Source: Dasypus novemcinctus (lineage: Eukaryota > Chordata > Mammalia > Cingulata > Dasypodidae). From it: 64,000 bases of DNA. The stretch is from positions 29,618,770 through 29,682,769 of the forward strand of contig NC_080682.1 of the NCBI RefSeq assembly GCF_030445035.2. Reading direction: 5' to 3'. The translations under genes and the position numbers were made by a program. Positions 38,241 to 49,150 of this stretch are shown piece after piece. A model generated the notes under the pieces. That model worked only from the letters and a program-made list of their open reading frames with translations, was not told where the DNA came from and searched no databases. How positions within the stretch are numbered: position 1 is the first letter of the stretch; every line of letters starts with the position of its first letter.

Positions 38241-39780
38241 TTTTTACAAATATATTTAATTGAAACTTTGTATTAAGTGCAAATGTCTCCTTCTCCAAAT
38301 GTTAGAGGTATAAGTAAAATTGTTAATAAGGATATATGCAAATGGGTTATAAACCACCTAATTTAATATAGCAGAGTAAATTGAGTAACAGATAAGATAA
38401 AATTCAAAGGTCAAATTGGCAATTCATTTTATTTAACAACAATGTCTATAGTGAATTTGGGTTGTGGGGCTCTTGAATCACTGGTCAAATTTTACAGACT
38501 ATACTTCAGTTTCTGCAAACTTTACATACATTTTTCTCTTTTTCTGTACTGAACTCTCTTCCATTCTCTGAAAAATTATGTGGATTCAACTCAAGAATAT
38601 AATTTTTTCATTCTGTGAATATCACTCCTTAAAATACCTCCGAAATTATACATTGTGGAAATGTTTCATACAAAACCCTAGCAGCAAAATTAATGACAGT
38701 TTTTAGGTAAGCAATACTTTTATGTTTATCAGTAAGAATTTTTTTTATAAGAATCAAACAGTTGTTCTAGTTATGAGGCTGGTACACTTACATATTAATT
38801 TCATGTGATGTAAGACTTGGTATCTTCTCTCCAAGCCAGTGAATAAAAGCTCCAAAATGTGTACCTTTCTTCTCAGATAGTGTATTTCCTTATTAGTCTA
38901 CTTTCTTTTTTTTATCAGAAATTCTCAGTTGGAGACAAAAATAAAAGGAAATAAATTTCATTTTCACTGTCTGTAAAGTTGGATTACCTATTTGTAAAGT
39001 ACTGAGAGACTGTCTTGAGTAAATATATGTTGCAGCACTTGGTTTTGTTGTTTTTCAAGAGAATTGGGTATATATAGGAATTAGACGTAGGTACTAGTTG
39101 TAGAGTCAATTCTCTAAAGATAAGAGCTCTAGTCCTAAGAGATTATAAAAATGACACCAAGCACATGAAAATGTAGTTCAAAGCTGACACAATCAGAATT
39201 TATGTGGTACTTTAATCATACACCTTTTCCTGTTTGTTCGGTTATTTTAAAGTCTTTCATTAAAGCTAGATTTAATCATTCTAATTGGCTATTTATACTG
39301 CTTCCATTAATAATTTTAGCTTATTTGAGGATGAATACAGAGCCTAATATCAAATTCTTATTATTCTCCTTAGTCAGTGTGTATATGTCTCTGTGTGTGT
39401 GACCCTCATTTCGTCTGGGTAAATTTCACTATCAATTTTGGTTTGTTCCTGAGTGAAATTAATGAGGAGTGGAAATTACCTAATATCTTTTGTCACACTG
39501 TTCAAGAAATACTGCCTTCTCAATAATTAAGAAAATAGACAAGCAATATTTTTATTATTTCAAAAAAATTTTTTTTTACATTTTTAACTGTGATTCCCAT
39601 CCTTATACTGGGGATAAAGCTAAATATTTCTCTGGATCCAAATCCAAGAGTAAAAGAAAATGAAATGAGCCATATGGATATTCATATGCAAGGAGAAAAT
39701 TTTCTTATAGAACTCACAATGCATCAGGTATCATTTAAGCTTTTTACATTTAAATTCTCAATTAATCCTCCACACTTGCC

Positions 39781-40117
39781 AAAATGAAAACATTTATAAT
39801 TAATAATTACCAATATTGAGAAACAATAATAGCAGCAATAACTATCTTTGATGACTCCAATGGCATATTTAATATACTTACAAACCTTAGATAGGTAACT
39901 GAATTTCCTCCATAAAAAAATTTAATTATTGGGATTAATTTACTATGTGATAATAAAAGCTGAGTTGACTTCATGGAAAAACAAAAATAATATGCAATCA
40001 TTTACTCAGAATAGATAATATTTCTAGGAGTATCTGAGAAAGAACAAAAATAATATATGGAGCCTGCTATGTAATAAGTAAAAAAGAAAGAACTTTAATC
40101 AAGTCATCTTTTTTGAG
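39781..40117. other. Short spacer between unit B and the second OR10AG1-like pseudogene
   Basis: AT-rich, nothing recognised. Confidence 0.5.
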
Positions 40118-41021
40118 TTATACCATAACCCATTTTGGTGGGGATTTCCTCAATGCCACCATGACATCTGTTCCTCAAAAAATATATCATGGGTTTAAAC
40201 ATTGGTGTCACAATGTTATAAAAAGAGAAAAGTTTGTCCATTGCTGATAAATGATTTGACTTTGGTCTCATATATGTAATGATGCCTGATCCAAAGAACA
40301 ATATCACAACTATGAGGTGAGAACAGGTGGTAAAATGCCTTGAATTGCCCAGTTGCTGATGGTAGCTTTAGAAAGATCAAGATTATTTCCATGTATAATC
40401 CAACTATCAGCATAAATGTTATAGTGACAACTAGCACCACAATCACATAGATTAACATCTATATTATCAAAGTGTCCCCACAGGTAAAGCTGAAATACTG
40501 GAGGTTTGTCACTGAAAAAAGTGGTTCAGTTGATTAGGTCCACAGGAAGTAGAGAGAATATCTGGTAGGTGAATCCTATGTGGACTGGAATTCCACTGAT
40601 CCAGCAGCCTGCTGCCACATGGGTACACAGTCTGTTGCTCATAACAAGAGGAGAGAGTAATGGGTAGCAAAAAGCCACATACTTGTCATAAACCATTCCA
40701 CTCAGAATGAAACATTCGGTGGCTGCCAAGACCAGAAGAAAAACCATTTGAGTAGCACAGTACCACAAAGGAAATATTTCCATTTTGTCTATAAAGATCT
40801 GTTAATAATATGGGGACAGTGACCAACACATAACATATTTCCAAGAAGAAAAATTTTCCAAGCAATAAATTCATGGGGGTTTGAAGAGAGGGAATAAACC
40901 TGGTCATTATGATAATGAGACCTTTCCCATCAGAGTAATCACATTGTTTATCAAAAGTACTCTGAAAAAGGAATCCTTGGAGGACAGAAATATAAGAAAG
41001 ACCAAACAGGATGAATTTCAC
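40118..41021 (-). pseudogene. OR10AG1-like olfactory receptor pseudogene (copy 2)
   Basis: Reading on - from Met at 41021, the N-terminus is 'MKFILFGLSYISVLQGFLF', followed by disrupted TM1, 'SLQTPMNLLLGKFFFLEICY' and, after a frameshift, 'WYCATQMVFLLVLAATECFI'. The DRY region reads 'MVYDKYVAFCYPLLSPLVM'. Later blocks are 'GCWISGIPVHIGFTYQIFSL', '[11 protein letters not shown]' and '[17 protein letters not shown]'. The end is '[15 protein letters not shown]' and, after a further shift, '[13 protein letters not shown]', stop at 40118-40120. At least four frame changes occur. It shares the OR10AG1-type wording of the 3111-4099 copy but has its own lesions, so both decayed separately. Confidence 0.87.
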
Positions 41022-41224
41022 TGATGAAATGAGATTTCTCTACTCTTTTTTTCTGACATATTCTGATTCCATTTGTCAGAAAAATTATTTCAAGATTAAG
41101 AAGCCACTTCAATCTCTGTGTCCAGCTGCAAAATGGAACACATCAAATGGATGGTTTCCAATCCACTGTTTTAAGATGGATATCCAGTTTTGTGGTTATT
41201 GTTTTGATTTCTTTTGTAATATAT

Positions 41225-41440
41225 GTCAAATACTAAATCATAAACTCCAGGGACCATTGACCATGAGGTGCAGAGATGCCCAGAGATGTACTTACCAAAT
41301 GCAATGGATGTGTCATGATGATGGGAGTGAATGTTGCTGGGGGGGGGAGTGGTGGGGTGGGGGTGGTGGGGATGAATGGGACCTCATATTTTTTTTTAAT
41401 GTAATATTTTTACAAAATCAATTGAAAAAAAAAGAGAAAG
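41225..41440 (+). mobile_element. LINE-1 3' UTR end, sense
   Basis: The segment reads 'cttaccaaatgcaatggatg', 'gtcatgatgatgggagtgaa', then a G-rich run (41338-41390), then 'gacctcatattttttttt' and 'aatgtaatatttttac'. The same ending recurs at 56020-56240 and, inverted, at 48782-49165. It is 5' truncated. Confidence 0.75.
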
Positions 41441-44255
41441 TAATCTTAAATTCTTTTCTGCCTTAATAAAAATCATGGACACCTGAATAATAAAACAGTA
41501 AGCAAACCACAACAAAAAAGAGCAAAGTCTGTCGGCTCTCTTATCATCATGATAAGAGTTGCTCTAGTTTGCATTTGCTATTCTTTAATGAGAACTGTTT
41601 CTCCTTCCTGATCTCTCTGGACTGTGTTTGGTTTTTATTTGCATTTTTTTTTTGCCTACCACCTTCTAATTTACAATCTGTTTATATGATTTTGTCATTT
41701 TTGGCTACATGTGTTCCCAATGACCTGCATCTTGGATAACCAAAGGGCAAGATGACCAGTAAGACTTTATCACCATTTTCAATTTAGGCTAACATGGGCA
41801 TCGGTACCCTGGGACCACTCATTGTCTGGGAAAGACTGTTATCAGAAAAATAAGGGATGTTTATTGTCCCATTATAGAACTACATCTCATTTAATATATC
41901 ATGTAAACTTTTTAGAAGTGATGCATCATAGCAAATCACATATACACTTGAAATTTGGAATGTAAACTAAGTAAAATTTACTTGTATTATGTCTTTATCC
42001 CTATCACATCCTCCACCAATTTCACAATTACTTATTTTCTGAATTTTAGGTCTTTACAGAGAAAATAGATAAGTTTAAGACTTTACTGAGTAACTAAACA
42101 AGGCAAAAAGAAAAATGTGCAAGAAAGGATGTTGATTGTGAGGCTCTCACTTGACATCAAACAAGAGGTTAATCTTCCTTCTTGTAACTTTTTTTCCACC
42201 TCTAACTATGAATAACTGTCTGTTCAGAACAACCATTAAAAAACGTAGACTAATGCAGTGCAGACTGACCTTAATCAGCTCCTTCAAGAAATTAAGCATT
42301 TCTATCCACAGATGTTCTATCTCTTCTCCAGTGTATTGAACCCTTGGCATTACTTTTTGGAATTTCCAAAAAGTATTAATGCTGAAAATTGACTTTTTTT
42401 CACAGATAGTCACATACTCTAAAATCCACATTGTGACAAGATTTTTAATTCTCACCTACATTTCCCAGAATCTAATTTCTTCTTCATTTTGTACAGATAA
42501 CAAAATCCCTTTTTTTCTTCAAGATACCAAGCTCCTCTTCCCACTGACAAATCCCACACCACTGAAACAACTTATATTTTCTTCTTTTAGTTTCTTACTT
42601 CTCACTAATTCTTAGCTCCTTCCTTATTTTAGTGAACACTCCATTCTAACTTTCCTATTTTCATAGCACACCATAAAGGTAAAAGTTCCATTTCTCCCCT
42701 TCTCTGTTTACAGTTCAGATATGTCTAGATAAGGGATCAAAGACCTGGGAAATTTCAGTGAAAATATTTTCTGTGAACTGAAACCTAGTGCACCCCCATA
42801 AAATTCCTCTTCCTATTATTCTCTCTTTCAGGAACCTTCTTTTTGTTCCTTCTCCTTTCACATTTTTATAGTTATTGTCCCATTTCATATCTTCTCACAA
42901 AATTAAAAGTTTTAATCATCTCCTCTCTACTTTTTTTCCCCTCTAACACTAACACATTATGAAATCCACTGGAACAAAAAGAGAATTTGATTTCTAGCGA
43001 CCCAGTTATGTTTGAGTGAATGCATAACACGGTAAACCAATGCATATGTTTTAGCATATATTGTAATTTACTATGGGCCATGCAGTGTATACCTTTAGTA
43101 TACTGAAAGTAAGAATTGTGGGCTCTGCCTTTACATAGGTTAGGGACCATTAGTGAGGTCAAATCTCCAAGTTGGTTATTAAAATTGAATACGAAGAGTC
43201 TATTTATAAAGAAATACAATATACATGGGAGCTCCAACAACTATACAAGAAAGTAACATTTAATCTGAGACTAATAGTATTAAGACTGAGTCACAGAACA
43301 ACTCATCTTTACTTTGGAGAAAAGGGCACAAAATATTTTCCAGGAAAATAATGTCCTCATCCCCTTCTCATTCAGTATTTTTATTCCGATAGGTAATCAA
43401 GTGCTCATATGGGGTAAGTGCTTTAAAAACATTTCATGAATGAGTATTGACATGAATAATATCTCTCCACTGATCAATCTCAGCAACAATGCTCCATTTA
43501 ACCTGAACTTAAGTAATCACTGTCAAAGACATTGACATAAACTGACTGAAAAAGGAAATTACAAGTATTAGGATGATATGTCCTCACTTAAATTATTGGA
43601 ACTTATTCTCTGTTTGCAAACTGTGTACTACTAGTAATCTTTACTTTAGGGAGTTGTTTTGGGAATAAGTAGTGTAATGTATGTTACACTATTTGACTTA
43701 GAATAGGCAGTTTTTGTTAGGCATTGTGGTTATGATAATCAGTGTAGTTATTTGTCATTAATTTACTTTATATCTCTTTGCTTTCCTCTTGAATTTTGCA
43801 CATCTTTTCTCTTGCTCTGGAGAATATAGGAGAATAGAGAATATACAAGGAATTATTTTTGTAGGAATACTATACTGAAAATTAGTAGACTGTACTCTAC
43901 TTGGAATGGACATAAACCAGTAACAGTATCTAGGGAAAAACCACTCTAATTAATGATTTTATTTTCCTTATCGATGACAGCCTTTTATAGTTGTACTTAG
44001 GACACAAAAGGGAAAGTAGACTTTGATATAGAAATATAAGTAACTTTAAATATAAAACTCCAATTCAAATCTTACTTCTAAGAAAACATTCCCACAGATG
44101 ACCTTGTTTAGTGATTTCTCTTCTGAACTTAGTCTATATTATTCCATCAGTTGTCAGTAGTACATTGGCAGTTTTAGCATGAAACTTCTCTTCCTCCTAT
44201 ATCTTTGATGAAAAGAGAATCTTTTCCCTCAACGGAGCATTTTCCTTTACTGATT
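41441..44255. other. AT-rich intergenic DNA, nothing recognised
   Basis: I see no gene and no familiar repeat. Open frames of 60-120 codons (42147-43240) show no domain or OR motif. Confidence 0.4.
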
Positions 44256-44270
44256 TTACTATTTTAAACT

Positions 44271-44684
44271 CTGGTTTTGTTTTTTTTTTAAGAATTATTT
44301 ATTTCTCGCCCTGCCCCTGTTTTCTGTTCTCTGTGTCAATTTGCTGTGTCTTCTTCTTTGTCCACTTCTATTGTTGTCAGCGGCATGGGAATCTGTGTTT
44401 CTTTTTGTTGTGTCCTCTTGTTGTGTGAGATCTCTGTGTGTGTGCAGTACCATTCTTGGGCAGCCTGCACTTTCTTTTGCACTGGGCGGCTCTCCTTATG
44501 GGTGCAGTCTTTGTGCGTGGGGTTCCCCTATGCAAGGAACACCCCTGCGTGGCATGGCACTCCTTGCTCTCATCAGCACTGTGTATGGGTCAGCTCCACA
44601 CAGGTCAAGGAGGCCTGGGGTTTGAATCATGGACCTCGCATGTGGTAGGCAGACACCCTAACCACTGGTCCAATTCCACTTCCC
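44271..44684 (-). mobile_element. DAS-type SINE, full length, antisense
   Basis: The A-rich tail is on the left as poly-T. The body includes 'tttctgttctctgtgtcaat' and 'ggtcagctccacacaggtca', and the head 'ccaattccacttcccc' is at the right. Flanking direct repeats CTATTTTAAACT (44259-44270) and CTCTTTTAAACT (44685-44696) differ at one base. Confidence 0.88.
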
Positions 44685-45239
44685 CTCTTTTAAACTGTTA
44701 AACCTCAGAGACTAACATAGAGACACCAAGAAAAATGGAAAGGCTTGATTAATTGAAGTATATTTTATTGCTGATGGTTTTAAATGTTATATGCTAAACA
44801 CCATATTAATAACTTTAACTGTATTATCTCATTTAATACATATAGATGAAGTTCTGTTATTACACATATTTTAAGTGAGGAGCATAGTGGAATCAAATAA
44901 TATACCAAATTTATGAAGCTAGTATATGATTTCAGTGACTTACAACTGACCAGTTTAATATCAGAATCCATATCCTCAATCAATATCTCAGAGAATTTTA
45001 TATAAATTTTCATGGGGAACATTATTTTGAATTTAACATTCTAATATCCATAATCCTCTAGGAAATATGAAACTCTTCACAACAGCACAATTATTTCATG
45101 TCATTTACTATCATAAAATGAAAGAATGTTTCTTTCTGATACTGTCTGTATATTTCAAACTCAAAAGATTCATCTCATGAATAAATCTGACTGGATGAAG
45201 CATTTTATTTAGTGGCTTTTGATTATTAAGATTAAATAA

Positions 45240-45668
45240 GGGAAGTGGATGTGGCTCAACTTATAGAGCATCTGCCTGTCATATAGGAGGTCCAGGGCTT
45301 GATATCCAGGGCCTCCTGGTCCATGTAGTGAGCTGGCCCATATGCAGTGCTGCCGCATGCAAGGAGTACCATGCCATGCAAGGGTGTCCCCTATGTAGGG
45401 GTGCCCCATGCACAAGGAGTGTGCTCCCCAAGAAGAGCCACCCCATATGAAAAGCACAGCCAGCCCAGGAATGGTACCACACACATGGAGAGCTGACACA
45501 GCAAGGGGATGCAAGAAAAAGAGACACAGATTCCCAGCGCCACCTGACAAGAATGCAAGTAGACACAGAAGAACACACAGCAAATGGACACAGAGATTAG
45601 ACAATGGGGTGGGGGAGGGGGAAGGGAAGAAAAAGAAATAAAATAAATCTTAAAAAAAATAAAAAAAT
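45240..45668 (+). mobile_element. DAS-type SINE, full length, sense
   Basis: It starts 'gggaagtggatgtggctcaa' with A-box-like 'tggctcaacttatagagcat' and B-box-like 'ccagggcttgatatcc' (weakened). The body includes 'gagctggcccatatgcagtg' and 'acatggagagctgacacagc', then a G-rich block and an A-rich tail. Target duplications are not clear. A 5' tRNA-derived head and this body are typical of the family. Confidence 0.88.
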
Positions 45669-46574
45669 ACACTCCAATAAATAATCAGGGGAGAATAACA
45701 ACTACTTATCTTTTAATATGGGAAGAAATCAGAATAGATTGCTTTTTCTATAAAGAAAATGTTTTTAAGTTATATAAATGTTTTCATTTAAATTATTCAG
45801 TTGGCAAAGCTAGCCATTCTCATTTTTCTCTGAAACACATCCTTCACTTTTAAATCAAGTAATATATTTTAGATGTGAAATTGCTCCCTTATTCACTGAG
45901 GGGATGTCTTCTTTCCCTGCCATGTTGCATTTTTAAATTTAATAATCTGCTCATCATGTTATTTAGTTCCCTATATTCTATAGGTGATTTTACTGTGACT
46001 CAGAACTTTTTTGAAGACATAATAATTAAAAAAAGGTTGTAGACACTGTATTAGTCAGTTCTCTAGAGAAACAGAGTCAATAAGAGATATCTGTCAATAG
46101 TACATGATTCTATAAGAGTCTCTCCCACAGCCATGGGGATGGACTAGTCCAGGTTCCCCGGGCAAGCTGCAACCAGGGGCTGCAATGAAAGTCCAATGAA
46201 GGCTCTTGATGAGTTGTGGGAGATGTTGGCTGTCCAAAGACAAGCTGGGAAATTCTCTCTCAATGCTGGAATCACTTCCCCTTTTAAGGGATACAACTGA
46301 TTGGGTTTAGTGTCACTAATTGCTGATGGCAATTACGCTGATTAATGTAATTATAACAAGCTTTCTATGATTTACCACTAGCAGCAAAGTCAATAGTGAT
46401 TAAAGTCCATAAATGCCCTTCTATTACAGTTAGTCCAGTGATTGCTTGACCAAACAATTTGGCACCTGGATGAGTTGGCACAATAACCTAACCATCACAA
46501 TCCACCGCTTGTCAACTTAGCAACCATACACTTTGCCTTAAATCATACTTAGTCTCTAAGTAAAAACAATAATA

Positions 46575-46620
46575 GACATGCATATATATATATATATACA
46601 CACTCACATATATATCACAT
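46575..46620. repeat. (TA)n microsatellite
   Basis: TA/CA alternating repeats lie inside the internal region of the ERV-L fossil just after its 3' LTR. Confidence 0.85.
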
Positions 46621-48781
46621 CACTCTAACAATGTTCAACTCTCCTGTTACAACCAGAAATGCATTAATTTCATACAGAATAGGGTGCAAGTTCTTAGGTA
46701 ATATTCACTCTCAAACTTGACATCCTCAAATATTATGACATGAAATGGATATAACTTGTTATATGATATGGGAACAGTTTGGGCAAGAAGACAAAGAAAT
46801 TTGTTTTGTGCACATATACAATCATCATCACAATGCAACAAGAAAGAAAGATTCATGACCATTATAGTCCTCATTTCTGTAACTGGTCTCATGGTCGAAG
46901 TTCATATTTATCACTACCTTCTTCCACTATCCATTCCACTACGATTTCCATTATCCTCGGCAGGCAGTTCAGCTGGCCGTGATTCTTTGCCTGGAGGGGT
47001 GACCCAAACTTTAATTCCTGAAGATTCTGGGCTGAAGATCCTGAAGACTGTTAGTCCTGCTTGGATTGGGTTGTGGCAATTTTCCATTGATTTTAACCAT
47101 AGGACATGGCGGTACTAGGAGATGCCCTAGAGGATCTCCTATATTCCAGGCAAACTCTTCTTTACCCCCATTATGGAGATTCAGTCCTATTTCCCCTTGA
47201 TAGTCAGGATCAATCACCCCAGCCAGCATAGTAATTTCTTTCTTTGACTGTTGATTCAGTTGCAAAAGGACCCCAAAGTGGCCAGGTGGCAGTTTTAACA
47301 TTCAGTTCAATGGAATCATTGTTGTGTTCCCTGGTGACAGCACTCCTCCTTTTGGGACTAAATCCTGCAGACCATCAGAGTTTGAGGTTGCAGGGACAGG
47401 AAGCAAAAAGTTTCCTAGTGGGTCACAAGGGGTAATAGTGAGTAGTATCACTCCCATTTCCACCCCTGGTTCCTGGACCCATGGATCCTGGTTATGGGAG
47501 AAACAGCACCATAGAGTGGATGTTGATTTAGAGCATACACAGCCTCCTCAAGCACATTGCCCCAGACCTGAAAAGTATTGTCACCTAGTTGGTGCCATAA
47601 TTGAGTTTTCAAAAGGCCATTCCACCGTTCTATCAACCCAGCTGCTTCTGGGTGATGGGGAACATGGTAAGACCAGTGAATTCCGTGGGCATGTGCCCAT
47701 TTCTGCACATCGATTGATGTGAAATAGGTTCCTTCATCAGAAGCAATGTTGTGTATTGCCATGGTGGTAGACAAGACATTTGAGAAGTTTACAAATGGTA
47801 GTTTTGGAAGAAGCATTGCATGCAGGAAATGCAAACCCATACCCAAAGTAGGTGTCTATTCCAGTTAAAACAATTGACTGCCCCTTCCATGGTGGAAGTG
47901 GTCAAATGTAGTTAACCTGCCACAAGGTAGCAAGGTAGTCACCTCAAGGAATGGTGCCAAATCAGGGGCTGTGTGTGGGTCTCTGCTGCTGGCAGATTGG
48001 ACATTCAGCCATGGCTGTATCCAAGTCAGCCTTGGTAAGGGGAAGTCCATATTGCTGAGCCCATATATAACATCCATCCCTACCTCTATGGACACTTTGT
48101 TCATGAGCCCACTGGTCAATGATAGGAGTGTTTGGGGAAAGAGGCTGATCATTAACCACAGAGTGGGTCATCTTATCCACTGGATTATTAAACTCTTCCT
48201 CTACTGAAGTTACTCTCTGGAGAGCATTCACATGGGACACAAAATTTTTTGTGCTTTTTGCCCACTCAAAAAGGTCAATCCACATTCCTCTTCCCCAGAC
48301 CTCTTTGTCACAAATTTTCCAAGCATGTTCCTTCCAAGTCTCTGACCATCCAGCCAAACCTTTGGCAATACCTCATGAGTCAGTGTACAGATGGCCATTT
48401 CTCAAAAGGGGAGTAGTTATTTGCAGAGGATGGCAGGCCTTTGCTCCAAAATCCTAAGGGTCTGTGTTGTGGTTCTCCTATAGAGGACTGCCAAAGGCCC
48501 CAGACAGCATCTCTGTTTGCCACAGAAACTTTCAGCACCATAGAATCTGCTGGGTCTTTTGGCCCAAGTGGTAGTGCAGTTTGCACAGCAGCCTGGATCT
48601 GATGCAGAGTCTCTTCTTGTTCCAATCCCCAATCAAAACTAGCAGCTTTTCTGGTCACCTGGTAAATGGGCTGGAGTAGCACACCCAAATGAGGAATGTG
48701 TTGTCTCCAAAATCCAAAGAGACCAAATAAGTGTTGTGCCTCTTTTTTTGATTGTAGGAGGAGCCAAATGCAACAGCTTAT

Positions 48782-49150
48782 CCTTCACTTTATTTTTTTA
48801 TAGATTTCTTTTTTCCTTTGTATTTTTTGTCTTTATTTGTTTTTTTAATATTACATTAAAAAATATGAGGTCCCTATATACCCCCTCCCCCCTCACCCCA
48901 CTCCTCCCCCCTCACCCCACTCTTCCCCCCTCACCCCACTCCTCCCCCCATAACAACAACCACGTCCATCATCATGAGACATTCATTGTATTTGGTGAAT
49001 TCATCTCTGGGCACTGCTGCCCCTCATGGTCAATGGTCCACACCATAGCCCACACTCTCCCACAGTCCACCCAGTGGGCCATGGGAGGACATACAATGTT
49101 GGATAACTGTCCCTGCAGCACCACCCAGGACAACTCCAACTCCCAAAAAT
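48782..49150 (-). mobile_element. LINE-1 3' UTR end inserted in the ERV-L pol region
   Basis: This is a 5'-truncated L1 3' end in antisense. The T-rich left side is its poly-A, then 'aatattacattaaaaaatat' and 'gaggtccctatatacc', a C-rich 19-bp tandem repeat (48892-48948) and 'catcatgagacattcattgt'. It is flanked by an imperfect target duplication: ATCCTTCACTTTA at about 48780-48792 and ATCCTTCATTTTA at about 49156-49168. The G-rich strand of the repeat is the L1 sense strand. Confidence 0.8.

Larger units (their letters stand above)
35400..39780. repeat. Segmental duplication, unit B (with OR5F1-like pseudogene B)
   Basis: This is the second copy of the 25615-30790 unit, in direct orientation. 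Its left edge adjoins the abrupt end of L1 ORF2 and its right edge stops inside the MIR that is longer in unit A. It lacks the two SINEs of unit A, but has its own short tRNA-like insertion at about 36968-37060. Confidence 0.85.
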
